Below, piece by piece: positions 56,249 to 64,000 of a stretch of DNA of 64,000 nucleotides (its first letter is position 1; every line of letters starts with the position of its first letter). This DNA is from Albimonas pacifica (GTDB taxonomy: Bacteria; Pseudomonadota; Alphaproteobacteria; Rhodobacterales; Rhodobacteraceae). The DNA is taken from assembly GCF_900113695.1 (NCBI RefSeq), contig NZ_FOQH01000004.1, positions 310,001 to 374,000 on the forward strand. The letters run 5' to 3'. The translations under genes and the position numbers were made by a program. Under the pieces are notes generated by a model. The model saw nothing but the letters and a program-made list of their open reading frames with translations, did no database searches and was not told where the DNA came from.

Positions 56249-57412
56249 TCACGCGGTGGCCTTCAGCAACTCCCGCCCGCAGAGCATCCGCCGGATCTCG
56301 GAGGTGCCGGCCCCGATCTCCATCAGCTTGGCGTCCCGGAAGATCCGCGCCACGGGCGAGTCGTTGAGATAGCCCGCGCCCCCGAAGGCCTGCACCGCCT
56401 GCACCGCCTGCTGCATCGCCACCTCGGAGCAATAGAGCACGCAGGCCGCCGCATCCTGGCGGGTGACCTCGCCCCGGTCGCAGGCGCCGGCGACGGCGTA
56501 GAGGTAGGCGCGCGCGGTGTTCATGGCCGTGTACATGTCCGCGAGCTTGGCCTGCATCAGCTGATTCTCGCCGATCGGCCTGCCGAACTGCTCGCGCTCG
56601 TGGAGGTAGGGGACCACCTCGTCGAGCATCGCGTGCATCAGCCCGGTGCCGATGCCCGACAGCACCACGCGCTCGTAATCCAGCCCCGACATCAGCACGT
56701 TGACGCCGCGGCCCTCCTCGCGCAGGACGTTCTCGAAGGGGACTTCCACGTCCTCGAAGATCAGCTCGCCGGTGTTCGAGCCGCGCATGCCGAGCTTGTC
56801 GAAATGGGGCGAGGTCGAGAAGCCGGTCATCTCCTTCTCGATCAGGAACGCCGTCATGCCCCGGGCCCCCGCCTCGGGGTCGGTCTTGGCGTAGACCACC
56901 AGCACGTCGGCGTCCGGCCCGTTGGTGATCCAGTACTTGGTCCCGTTCAGCACGTAGCGGTCGTTGCGCTTCTCGGCGCGCAGCTTCATCGAGACCACGT
57001 CGGAGCCCGCCGTCGCCTCCGACATCGCCAGCGCGCCGACATGCTCGCCCGAGACCAGCCTGGGCAGGTATTTCGCCTTCTGCTCCTCCGACCCGTTGAG
57101 CTTGATCTGGTTGACGCAGAGGTTCGAGTGCGCCCCGTAGCTGAGGCTGACCGAGGCCGAGGCGCGCGCCACCTCCTCCACCGCCACGCAATGGGCGAGG
57201 TAGCCCATGCCGAGCCCGCCGTATTCCTCGGGCACGGTGATCCCCAGCAGACCGAGGTCGCCCATCTGCTTCCACAGCTGCGCGGGGAAGGCGTTGGAGC
57301 GGTCGATCTCGGCCGCGATCGGCTTGACCTGCTCCTGCGCCCAACGATGGGCGGCGTCGCGGATCGCCTCGATGTCCTCGCCGAGCGGGAATTTCAGGGT
57401 GGCGTGGAACAT
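56249..57412 (-). CDS. ivd: Isovaleryl-CoA dehydrogenase-like acyl-CoA dehydrogenase
   Basis: A 387-residue FAD enzyme oxidising isovaleryl-CoA to 3-methylcrotonyl-CoA in leucine breakdown. It has [40 protein letters not shown] (FAD loop), [20 protein letters not shown] and [20 protein letters not shown] with [20 protein letters not shown]. The catalytic Glu is in [11 protein letters not shown], at the position typical of isovaleryl-CoA dehydrogenases rather than the later Glu of medium-chain enzymes. GGGAGGA precedes the ATG at 57412. Its presence 2.3 kb from mccB supports the leucine pathway assignment. Confidence 0.93.
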   Translation of the reverse strand: MFHATLKFPLGEDIEAIRDAAHRWAQEQVKPIAAEIDRSNAFPAQLWKQMGDLGLLGITVPEEYGGLGMGYLAHCVAVEEVARASASVSLSYGAHSNLCVNQIKLNGSEEQKAKYLPRLVSGEHVGALAMSEATAGSDVVSMKLRAEKRNDRYVLNGTKYWITNGPDADVLVVYAKTDPEAGARGMTAFLIEKEMTGFSTSPHFDKLGMRGSNTGELIFEDVEVPFENVLREEGRGVNVLMSGLDYERVVLSGIGTGLMHAMLDEVVPYLHEREQFGRPIGENQLMQAKLADMYTAMNTARAYLYAVAGACDRGEVTRQDAAACVLYCSEVAMQQAVQAVQAFGGAGYLNDSPVARIFRDAKLMEIGAGTSEIRRMLCGRELLKATA

Positions 57413-57615
57413 GGCGCGTCCTCCCTTGGCCGGTTCCGGGGCCACGGCTCCTGCGCGGCGCTCCGGGGGCCAAGTGGTATCCGACGGGCGGCGTCGCGCA
57501 AGGGGAGGCGGGGGCCTCGCGCGCCGTCTCCCCGGCCCGGAGGCGCCCTGCGGGCGGGCTCGGGCCTGCGGCGTCGGCCGCGCCTGGACGCCCGGCCGGA
57601 GCGCTCGCGACGCGA

Positions 57616-57646
57616 AACGGGCCCCGGAGCGGATCCGGGGCCCGTT
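57616..57646 (-). terminator. Intrinsic terminator after motB
   Basis: A 13-bp perfect stem (57616-57628 with 57634-57646) around a 5-nt loop, 45 bp after the motB stop on the minus strand, followed by TTCGC. It separates motB from ivd. The gap up to ivd also holds a 20-bp match (57541-57560) to the tail of the 21.5/24.2-kb repeat. Confidence 0.7.
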
Positions 57647-57690
57647 CGATCGCCCGGGGGAGGCGGGGCCCGCGCCGCGGGCCCCGGGCC

Positions 57691-58527
57691 TCAGCGGCCG
57701 GTGCGCAGCAGGGTGATCTGCACCCGGCGGTTGCGCGGATCGTCGGCGGCGGCGTTCGCCGCCGGCTCGGTGTCGGCCTTGCCGGTGACGCGGGCCATGC
57801 GCTCGGCCTCGATCCCGGCCTCGGCCAGCGCCCGGCGGGAGACCTGGGCGCGGTCGGTCGACAGCTCCCAGTTGCCGTAGGACGCGCCGGCGGCGAAGGG
57901 GCTGGCGTCGGTGTGGCCGGTGATCGCGATCCGGTTGGTCACCAGGCGCGCCACCCCGCCCACCATCGCCAGCAGCGCCTCCATCTGCGGGGTCGGCTCG
58001 GCCGAGCCCGTGCGGAACAGCGGCTGGCCGTCGACGTCGAACAGCTCGATCACCAGGCCCTCGTCGGTGACGCGGGTCTTGATGTGCTGGAGCAGGGCGT
58101 CGGCGGCCTCGCTCTCGCCGGTCATGCCGCGGAACAGGTTGTCGAGCTCGGTCAGCTCCTGGGCCTGGCCCTCGTCGGCCTGGCGGTCCATCGAGCCGGT
58201 GTCGCCCTTGGCCTGCTCGTTGTCCATCGGCGTGTTGGCCGAGGCGCCGGTGCCGTTCTGGGACATCGTGCTCTCGGAGAACATCGAATCGCCCCCGAAG
58301 GCGCCGGTGCCCCCGCCCGAGATCTTGGCGATCGGCACGCGGGGGTCGAAATACTCCGCCAGGCCCGCCCTCTGCTCCTCGCTGGTGGCGTTGAGCAGCC
58401 ACATCAGCAGGAAGAAGGCCATCATCGCGGTCACGAAGTCCGCGTAGGCCACCTTCCACGCGCCGCCGTGGTGGCCGTCGCCGCCCACCACCTTCTTGCG
58501 CTTCACGATCATCGCAGCGTCGGCCAT
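57691..58527 (-). CDS. motB: Flagellar motor stator protein MotB
   Basis: A 278-residue stator protein. A short basic cytoplasmic N-terminus ([20 protein letters not shown]) precedes the single transmembrane helix with the proton-carrying Asp30 in [21 protein letters not shown] plug/linker rich in Gly, Ser and Gln follows, and then an OmpA-like peptidoglycan-binding domain with [20 protein letters not shown] and [20 protein letters not shown]. The ATG at 58527 ([12 protein letters not shown]) is preceded by AAGGGAG; an in-frame start 18 bp upstream is less likely. motA is not adjacent. It is divergent from fliM across 308 bp. Confidence 0.93.
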   Translation of the reverse strand: MADAAMIVKRKKVVGGDGHHGGAWKVAYADFVTAMMAFFLLMWLLNATSEEQRAGLAEYFDPRVPIAKISGGGTGAFGGDSMFSESTMSQNGTGASANTPMDNEQAKGDTGSMDRQADEGQAQELTELDNLFRGMTGESEAADALLQHIKTRVTDEGLVIELFDVDGQPLFRTGSAEPTPQMEALLAMVGGVARLVTNRIAITGHTDASPFAAGASYGNWELSTDRAQVSRRALAEAGIEAERMARVTGKADTEPAANAAADDPRNRRVQITLLRTGR

Positions 58528-58835
58528 GGCCTCGCTCCCTTGCATCCGGTTTCATCCACCCGGGATGCTGGATACGCCCTGGCCCTTGCGGCGTGGTTTC
58601 GGAACTAGGTTGCTCGAAAGTAACAGGGTTTCCACTTTGACAACGCCGCGGCCGCGGCGCGGGAGGACGGCGCGGCCCGCGCCTCTCCCGCGCGCGCGAA
58701 GATCCGGGGGACGCGCCCTGGCGGCGCGGCGGCCGCGCCGATCGCGGCTGCGTTCACGGCTTTCTAACTCTTCCCGCCGACTTTCCGCGTCGCCGGCCCT
58801 TCTGGTCGGTTCTGGCACACGGAGATTCTGGCCGC
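58528..58835. other. 308-bp divergent region between motB and fliM
   Basis: It must hold promoters for motB (-) and the fliM-chemotaxis operon (+). A relatively AT-rich island at about 58605-58645 (containing TTGCTC, TTTCCACTTT, TTGACAAC) stands out from the GC-rich surroundings and is the likely promoter area. I could not fit convincing sigma-70, sigma-28 or sigma-54 elements. No gene is seen. Confidence 0.45.
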
Positions 58836-59804
58836 ATGGACGCCGCCGCAGACAGCGCGATCCGCCGCAAGGTGGCCGGCAACCGGGTCGGCCGCGCGCC
58901 CTTCCGCGGGATCGAGGAGATCGGCGAGAACTTCGCCAAGCTCCTCGACGAGCGTCTGCGCGGCCTGATGCGCACCCTGACCTCGGCCATCGTCATCGAC
59001 TGCGAGGTCAAGAAGCTCTCCTCGGTGCTGGAGGAGATCCCGGTCCCCGCGATGATCGCGGTGATCGACGTGAAGGGCTCGCAGAACTCGGCGCTGATGA
59101 ACGTGGGGATGGATCTGATCTACCACGTGGTCGACCTGCGCATGGGCGGCGACCCGGCCGCCGCGCCGATGTCCGTGGCCCGCTCGGTCACCGCCATCGA
59201 CTGCGCCCTGTGCGAGGAGTTCATCCGCCTGGCGCTCGAGGCGTTCGAGGCGGCGCTGCGGGTGCATCTCGGCCCCGGCATCCGGGCGGCGATGAAGCTC
59301 GACCATTTCGAGCAGCACGTGACCATGGTGCGCATCGCGCCCGAGCATTCCGACGTGCTGGTCCTGCGGCTCAGCCTCGACATGGGCGAGGCGGCGCGCT
59401 CGGGCGAGTTCGACCTGGTGCTGCCGCTGGCGGTGCTCGATTCCTACCGCGCCGCGGCGCCCGGCAAGCAGGCCGACAACCGCGCGCGCTCCGACATCTG
59501 GTCCCGGCACATGGCCAAGGCGGCCTCCGATTCGCCGGTGCGGCTGCGGGCGGTCCTGCACCGCCAGAAGCTGCGCCTGGCGGAGCTGGAGGACCTGGAG
59601 CCCGGGATGCTGCTCCCGATCCCGCGCGAATCGCGCGAGGCGGTGGAGCTGATCGTCGACGGCGACCCCGAGTCCGCGACCCTCGCGGTCGGCCGCCTCG
59701 GCGCGATCGACGGCGGCAAGGCCGTGAAGCTGACCCAGAGCCCCGACGCCGGCCTGATCGAGGGGCTGGAGCGGATGATGGCGATGGCGGAGGGCAAGGC
59801 GTGA
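58836..59804 (+). CDS. fliM: Flagellar motor switch protein FliM
   Basis: A 322-residue switch-complex protein. The middle domain is FliM-like: FAKLLDERLRGLMRTLTSAI near residue 40, VPAMIAVIDVKGSQNSALMN, YHVVDLRMGGDPAAAP (the conserved GG region) and the C-terminal SpoA/FliN-like domain with LRAVLHRQKLRLAELEDLEP and LLPIPRESREAVELIVDGDP. The N-terminus MDAAADSAIRRKVAGNRVGR lacks the LSQxEIDALL peptide that binds phospho-CheY in most FliM proteins. It is a divergent FliM, and its neighbours (STAS, CheY, CheA, CheW) support a motor role. Confidence 0.88.
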   Translation: MDAAADSAIRRKVAGNRVGRAPFRGIEEIGENFAKLLDERLRGLMRTLTSAIVIDCEVKKLSSVLEEIPVPAMIAVIDVKGSQNSALMNVGMDLIYHVVDLRMGGDPAAAPMSVARSVTAIDCALCEEFIRLALEAFEAALRVHLGPGIRAAMKLDHFEQHVTMVRIAPEHSDVLVLRLSLDMGEAARSGEFDLVLPLAVLDSYRAAAPGKQADNRARSDIWSRHMAKAASDSPVRLRAVLHRQKLRLAELEDLEPGMLLPIPRESREAVELIVDGDPESATLAVGRLGAIDGGKAVKLTQSPDAGLIEGLERMMAMAEGKA

Positions 59805-59904
59805 CCCGCCCCGCCCCCCCGCATGCCGCCCGGCATGCCCCGATTCGTCCCGCCGCGTGCGCCTGCCGCGCGGCCCCGTCGGTTTTCGTGGGAAGGAGCG
59901 ATAG

Positions 59905-60501
59905 ATGACCGCGAAACGCACGTCCGGCGGCAGGGCCGCCTCCGCCGAAGCGACGGAGGCCGAGCCCGGCCCGGACCTCGACCTGGCCGCGGAGGCGCCT
60001 GCCGAGGCGGCCGAAGACGCCCTCGCCGAGGACCTCTCCGCGGACGCCGCGGAGACGCTCGCAGCCGAGGACGAAGACGTCGGAGAGGCGGCGGAGAACG
60101 GGGACGCCCCCGCCCTCGCCGCCGCCGAAGCGGGCGACGCCGAGGGCGAGGATCCGTCCGCCGCGGGCGACGCCGACGCGCCGGCCGCGGACGACGCCGA
60201 CGCGCCGGCCGCGGACGTCGCGGGCGAACCGATCCGCCTGCACCGCCGCGCGCGCCATGACGAGACGCAGGAGCTGCTGGACTGGCTGCTGGCCGCGCCG
60301 GCCGGGGCTCCGCTGACGCTCGACGCGTCGGAGGTCGACAACATCTCGACCCCCTACGTGCTCGCCATCGTCGCCGCCGCCCGCGCCCGCGCGGAGGCCG
60401 GCTCCCCCGCCGTCGTGACCAGCCCGTCCCCGGCCTTCGTGGACGCGTTTTCGGACCTCGGGCTCTTCGGAGACCTGATGAAGATGGAGATCCGCGCATG
60501 A
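59905..60501 (+). CDS. STAS-domain protein with long acidic N-terminal tail
   Basis: A 198-residue protein. The first ~105 residues are a disordered Ala/Glu/Asp-rich tail, including a perfect 24-bp tandem repeat (60169-60216, DADAPAAD twice). The C-terminal ~90 residues are a STAS domain: EPIRLHRRARHDETQELLDW, APLTLDASEVDNISTPYVLA with the Ser/Thr pair where SpoIIAA-type proteins are phosphorylated, and FVDAFSDLGLFGDLMKMEIR. AAGGAG precedes the ATG. It overlaps cheY by four bases. A chemotaxis-linked role is inferred from position; its partner is unknown. Confidence 0.85.
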   Translation: MTAKRTSGGRAASAEATEAEPGPDLDLAAEAPAEAAEDALAEDLSADAAETLAAEDEDVGEAAENGDAPALAAAEAGDAEGEDPSAAGDADAPAADDADAPAADVAGEPIRLHRRARHDETQELLDWLLAAPAGAPLTLDASEVDNISTPYVLAIVAAARARAEAGSPAVVTSPSPAFVDAFSDLGLFGDLMKMEIRA

Positions 60502-60857
60502 GCCGCATTCTCGCCGTGGACGACACCCGTGCGCTCCTGAACATGCTCAAGGCCTGTCTGGAACGGGGCGGCCACGAGGTGTTCACCGCCAAGGACGGGG
60601 TCGAGGCGCTCGACAAGCTGCGCGAGCACCGGCCGGACCTGGTGATCACCGACCTCAACATGCCGAAGATGAACGGCCTCGAGTTCATCGCCGCCGCCCG
60701 GCGCGAGCCCGAGGGCCGGTCGCTCCCGATCCTGCTGCTGACCACCGAGACGGCGCAGGAGCTCAAGGACCGCGCGCGCGAGGTCAAGGCCACCGGCTGG
60801 CTGACCAAGCCCTTCGACCCCGACCAGATCCTGGGCCTCGTGGCCCGCCTGGCCTGA
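60498..60857 (+). CDS. cheY: CheY-type response regulator
   Basis: A 119-residue single receiver domain. All phosphorylation residues are present: acidic pair Asp8/Asp9 in ILAVDDTRALLN, acceptor Asp52 in DLVITDLNMPKMNGLEFIA, Thr in LLLTTETAQELK and Lys104 in GWLTKPFDPDQI. It overlaps the STAS gene by four bases (ATGA) and lies 26 bp before cheA. With no output domain, it probably acts on the flagellar motor or as a phosphate sink; since FliM lacks the usual binding peptide, its target is an open question. Confidence 0.96.
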   Translation: MSRILAVDDTRALLNMLKACLERGGHEVFTAKDGVEALDKLREHRPDLVITDLNMPKMNGLEFIAAARREPEGRSLPILLLTTETAQELKDRAREVKATGWLTKPFDPDQILGLVARLA

Positions 60858-60883
60858 CCCCGGCCGGCTCAGGAGAGCATCGA

Positions 60884-63010
60884 ATGGACGATTCCGAAGA
60901 CTATCTCGCGCTGTTCTTCACCGAATGCGGGGAGCTGCTGGGCGACCTGCAGGAGCAGCTCGACCGCCTGATGGACGGCGACCGCGACCCCGAGCTGGTG
61001 AACGCGGCCTTCCGCGCGGTGCATTCCGTGAAGGGCGGCGCCGCGGCCTTCGGCTTCGACGCCCTGATCGGCTTCGCCCACGTGTTCGAGACGGTGATGG
61101 ACGGCCTGCGCTCCGGCCGTCTGGCGCTGAACTCGGAGGTGGTGAACCTGCTGATGCGCGCCGGCGACATCATGGAAGTGCTGATCGAGCAGGCCCGCGA
61201 CGGCGCCCAGGTCGACGAGGGCGCCGTGGCCCGCGTCCGCCAGGAGCTGGAGGAGATGACCGGCCGCTCCCCCGCCGACGAGACCGACGACGACGGGCCC
61301 GCCCCCTCGGCCGGCGCCGCCCCGGCGCCCGCGCCCGCCGCGGCCGAGCCCGAGGCGCTCGAGCCGCGGGAGGTGGTGATCTCGCTGCGGCCGCACGACG
61401 ATTTCGTCCACGCCGGCCATGACCCGCTGCGCATGATCCGCGCCGCGCGCGAGCTGGACCTGGTGGCCGCCGAGCCCTTCGGCGACCTGCCCCCCCTGTC
61501 CGACCTCACGCCCGAGGGCTGCCCGATCGGCTGGCGACTGCGCTTCGAGACCGACCGTCCCGTGGCCGAGCTGCGCGACTTCTTCATGGTCTACGAGCAC
61601 ATCGCCGACCTCGAGGTCGACGATCCCTGGATCGCCAATCCGCCCGCAGCCGCCCCTGCAGCCGCCGCGCCGGCCGAGACGCCCGCCTCCGGCCCCGCGC
61701 TGGAGGCCTTCGATGCGCCCCCCGCGGCCGCGGCGCCGCCTGCCGCCGCCTCGGGCGGCGGCGGAGGCGGCGCCGCGGCCGCCGGCGGCGAGGGCAAGGA
61801 AGGCGGCCGCCACGGCCCCTCCAAGACCCTGCGCGTCGAGCTGACCCGCATCGACCGCCTGGTGAACCTGGTCGGCGAGATCGTGATCACCCAGGCGGTG
61901 CTGGCCCAGAAGCTCTCCGAGACCGACGCCCACACGGCGCTGGAGGTCGGCCACTCGGTCGAGGCGATGTCGCGTCAGACGCGCGAGCTTCAGGAATCGG
62001 TGATGGCGATCCGCGCCCAGCCGGTGAAATCGGTGTTCTCGCGCATGCCTCGCGTGGTCCGCGACCTCGCCGAGAAGCTCAACAAGGAGGCCCGCCTGGT
62101 CCTCGCCGGCGAGCACACGGAGGTCGACACCACCGTGATCGAGGAGCTCGCCGAGCCCCTGACCCACATGCTGCGCAACTCGATGGACCACGGGCTGGAA
62201 AGCCCCGACGAGCGCGAGCAGCTGGGCAAGCCCCGCACCGGCACCATCCGGCTCGCCGCCGAGCATCGCGGCGAACGCGTGATCATCATCGTCGAGGACG
62301 ACGGCCGCGGCGTGAACCGCGAGCGGGTGATGGAGAAGGCCGTCGAGAACGGCCTGATCGGGCCCGAGGACAACCTCCCCCCCGAGGAGATCGACCAGCT
62401 GATCTTCCACCCCGGCTTCTCGACCGCGAAGGAGATCAGCTCGGTCTCCGGCCGCGGGGTCGGCATGGACGTGGTGAAGAAGAAGATCCAGGCGCTGGGC
62501 GGGCGCATCCACATGCGCTCGGACCCCGGCAAGGGCACGCGCTTCCAGATCACCCTGCCGCTGACGCTGGCGGTGCTGGACGGGATGACCGTCTGCGTGG
62601 GCGACGAACGCTTCATCCTGCCGCTGAGCTCGGTGGTGGAGGCGCTGAGGATCGAGGGCGAGCGGGTCGAGATCCTGCCCGACCGCTCCCAGGTCCTCGC
62701 GCGCCGCGGCGAATATCTGCGTCTGATCTCGCTGCGCGACACGCTGGGCATCGGCGACGCCGCGAAGCGCGAGGAAATGGCGATCGTGGTCGACACCGAG
62801 ACGCGGGGCCTCGTCGCCCTGCTGGTCGACGAGCTGATCGGCCAGCGGCAGGTGGTGCTCAAGAGCCTCGAGGCGAACTTCCAGCGGGTCGAGGGCGTCT
62901 CCGGCGCCACGATCCTGGGCGACGGACGGGTGGCGCTGATCCTCGACGTGCCGTCGCTGGTGTCCATGGGCGGGCTCGCGCGGGCCCCGATGCAGGAGAT
63001 GATCCATTGA
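60884..63010 (+). CDS. cheA: Chemotaxis histidine kinase CheA
   Basis: A 708-residue kinase. The HPt domain has the phospho-acceptor His47 in NAAFRAVHSVKGGAAAFGFD. A linker and a second domain (about residues 150-250, VVISLRPHDDFVHAGHDPLR, WRLRFETDRPVAELRDFFMV) follow, as in many alphaproteobacterial CheAs, then an Ala/Pro/Gly-rich linker (SGGGGGGAAAAGGEG). The dimerisation helices (LTRIDRLVNLVGEIVITQAV), ATPase (PLTHMLRNSMDHGLESPDER, IVEDDGRGVNRERV, GRGVGMDVVKKKIQALGG) and CheW-like C-terminus (LTLAVLDGMTVCVGDERFIL) complete the order. AGGAGAG precedes the ATG. It overlaps cheW. Confidence 0.97.
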   Translation: MDDSEDYLALFFTECGELLGDLQEQLDRLMDGDRDPELVNAAFRAVHSVKGGAAAFGFDALIGFAHVFETVMDGLRSGRLALNSEVVNLLMRAGDIMEVLIEQARDGAQVDEGAVARVRQELEEMTGRSPADETDDDGPAPSAGAAPAPAPAAAEPEALEPREVVISLRPHDDFVHAGHDPLRMIRAARELDLVAAEPFGDLPPLSDLTPEGCPIGWRLRFETDRPVAELRDFFMVYEHIADLEVDDPWIANPPAAAPAAAAPAETPASGPALEAFDAPPAAAAPPAAASGGGGGGAAAAGGEGKEGGRHGPSKTLRVELTRIDRLVNLVGEIVITQAVLAQKLSETDAHTALEVGHSVEAMSRQTRELQESVMAIRAQPVKSVFSRMPRVVRDLAEKLNKEARLVLAGEHTEVDTTVIEELAEPLTHMLRNSMDHGLESPDEREQLGKPRTGTIRLAAEHRGERVIIIVEDDGRGVNRERVMEKAVENGLIGPEDNLPPEEIDQLIFHPGFSTAKEISSVSGRGVGMDVVKKKIQALGGRIHMRSDPGKGTRFQITLPLTLAVLDGMTVCVGDERFILPLSSVVEALRIEGERVEILPDRSQVLARRGEYLRLISLRDTLGIGDAAKREEMAIVVDTETRGLVALLVDELIGQRQVVLKSLEANFQRVEGVSGATILGDGRVALILDVPSLVSMGGLARAPMQEMIH

Positions 63011-63534
63011 GCGACATGATGCAGACCCAGCCCGCCGCCAACGGCCTGGCCGGCCAGCTCGGCGCCCCCTCGCCGGAGGAGGCGCCGGCCGCGGGCGGAC
63101 GGCTGAAGCAGTACGTCACGTTCCTGGTGGGCGACCGGGCCTACGGCGTCGACATCGTGCTGGTGCGCGAAATCAAGCAGTGGACCCCGACGACGGCCCT
63201 GCCCAACCAGCCCCACTACATGCGCGGCGTGCTCAACCTGCGCGGCACCATCGTGCCGGTGCACGACCTGCGCGCCCGCTTCGGCGGACCGCTGACCGAG
63301 GCGACCGAGACCCATGTGGTCGTCATCGTCTGGATCGGCGAGCAGACGGTCGGCGTGCTGGTGGACGCGGTCAGCGACATCATCAGCGTCGCCTCCGACG
63401 ACATCCGCCCGGTCCCGCCTTCGGAGGCGGACCTGGACCAGTCGGCGATCAACGGCCTGGTGAACGCCGAATCCGGAATGGTGGCGCTGCTGGACCTGAA
63501 GTCGCTGTTCGGCGCCGTCCGCGGCATCGCCTGA
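63007..63534 (+). CDS. cheW: Chemotaxis coupling protein CheW
   Basis: A 175-residue adaptor linking CheA to chemoreceptors. After an N-terminal tail of ~35 residues, the CheW fold shows KQYVTFLVGDRAYGVDIVLV, REIKQWTPTTALPNQPHYMR, GVLNLRGTIVPVHDLRARFG and VDAVSDIISVASDDIRPVPP, all typical. I start at a TTG (63007) overlapping the cheA stop, 9 bp after AGGAG; ATGs at 63016 and 63019 are further from that site. It lies between cheA and the mcp gene. Confidence 0.95.
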   Translation: MSDMMQTQPAANGLAGQLGAPSPEEAPAAGGRLKQYVTFLVGDRAYGVDIVLVREIKQWTPTTALPNQPHYMRGVLNLRGTIVPVHDLRARFGGPLTEATETHVVVIVWIGEQTVGVLVDAVSDIISVASDDIRPVPPSEADLDQSAINGLVNAESGMVALLDLKSLFGAVRGIA

Positions 63535-63679
63535 GGCGCCCCGACCGGCCGCCCCACCGGGCCGGCCGCACCGAACCCGCCTTCCGGCCGCCGCGCCGGA
63601 CGGATCGAACACGCGCGCCGCGATGCGCCGCGCGACCGCAGGCCGGGAACCGGCCGCGCCACGGCGAACGGAGAGCCGG

Positions 63680-64000
63680 ATGAGCACCAGCGAGAAGACC
63701 CGGGTCCGCAGAGGCCTGTCGATCGGCCTGAAGCTGACCCTTGCGGCCGGCGGCGCCGCGCTGCTGACCGGGCTCGCGGTCGGGGCGGTGAACCTGGCCC
63801 GCTCCGACGGGGAGCTTCGCGCGCAGGCCGGCCAGCAGGTCTCCGACGGCGCGCAGCTCGCCGCGAACCGCATCGCCGCCTACCTGCGGGAGGTCGAGAA
63901 CGACCTCGCCTTCATCCAGCGCTCCGAGCTCGGGACCGACGATTTCGAGGATTTCCTGAACCCCTGGGGCGCCGACGGGGAGGCCGCGACGCGGCTCTAC
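63680..64000 (+). CDS. Methyl-accepting chemotaxis protein, N-terminal part (cut by window end)
   Basis: An open frame from an ATG at 63680 to the window edge (107 residues). A basic cytoplasmic start (MSTSEKTRVRRGLSIGLKLT) is followed by one hydrophobic helix (residues ~18-38, LAAGGAALLTGLAVGAVNLA) and the beginning of a periplasmic region with a heptad-like helix (QQVSDGAQLAANRIAAYLRE). This topology right after cheW is that of a chemoreceptor, but the signalling domain lies outside the window. GGAGAG precedes the ATG. Confidence 0.8.
   Translation, partial: MSTSEKTRVRRGLSIGLKLTLAAGGAALLTGLAVGAVNLARSDGELRAQAGQQVSDGAQLAANRIAAYLREVENDLAFIQRSELGTDDFEDFLNPWGADGEAATRLY

Noticed and set aside
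58765-58835. Flagellar sigma-28 or sigma-54 promoter before fliM (GCCGACTT, TGGCACAC)
   Set aside because: GCCGA has no matching upstream element at the right distance, and TGGCAC is not followed by TTGC at the required spacing.

Overview
The window is very GC-rich chromosomal DNA from an alphaproteobacterium, most likely a member of the Rhodobacterales. This rests on recognised gene sets: an F1-only ATP synthase operon atpHAGDC without the F0 genes, a ccmC-ccmD-ccmG run ordered like helCDX of Rhodobacter, the linked set gpmI / degenerate envC / ctpA / rppH, rsmI-yraN-gshB beside a divergent LppC-type lipoprotein, glnD-murJ-trpS, and a fused FAD/GcvT-type dehydrogenase. Coding density is high, codon third positions are almost all G or C, and many genes overlap by 1-4 bases. 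I see no rRNA, tRNA, CRISPR array, transposase or prophage.

Layout. 1-12 kb: a minus-strand run (rsmI, yraN, gshB, comM cut by the window edge) diverges from a plus-strand run (LppC-like lipoprotein, glnD, murJ), followed by a convergent rhomboid protease, trpS and yciB. 12.2-14 kb: cytochrome c maturation genes ccmC-ccmD-ccmG. 14.2-21.3 kb: an Asp/Glu-racemase-like protein, a large dimethylglycine/sarcosine dehydrogenase-like enzyme, a PNPOx-like protein, and a catabolic-looking operon ((S)-2-haloacid dehalogenase, alpha/beta hydrolase, threonine/serine dehydratase). 21.5-24.5 kb: an orphan EnvZ-like histidine kinase and a divergent metallo-beta-lactamase-fold hydrolase, bracketed by two long, diverged inverted copies of a structured repeat. 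This is the most unusual part of the window. 24.6-31.8 kb: gpmI, an EnvC-like factor, ctpA and rppH, then small accessory genes (GNAT, GST, DUF805, VOC).

31.9-38.5 kb: atpHAGDC, pyrD and a DUF952 gene, all minus strand. 38.8-43 kb: a class III aminotransferase and two tandem paralogous MFS transporters. 43-48.5 kb: coaBC-dut-Rrf2 regulator, cysK, then a thioesterase-like gene behind a clear promoter/operator, and an acetyl-CoA acetyltransferase. 48.7-51.2 kb: DUF883 and YqjE-like membrane proteins, pgsA, moaD, moaE. 51.3-57.4 kb (minus): isovaleryl-CoA dehydrogenase, a glutaredoxin-MauE fusion, two DUF1311 secreted proteins, the carboxyltransferase subunit of methylcrotonyl-CoA carboxylase and a nitronate monooxygenase, i.e. 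a partial leucine degradation cluster with unexpected passengers. 57.7-64 kb: flagellar motor and chemotaxis genes, with motB divergent from fliM-STAS-cheY-cheA-cheW-mcp; the mcp gene runs off the window.

Functional links: envelope biogenesis (murJ, LppC-like, EnvC-like, CtpA, rhomboid), energy metabolism (ATP synthase, Ccm), leucine/acyl-CoA catabolism, sulfur assimilation with a candidate cysteine-responsive Rrf2 regulator beside cysK, and motility. All functions are read from sequence motifs by eye; no database search was run.
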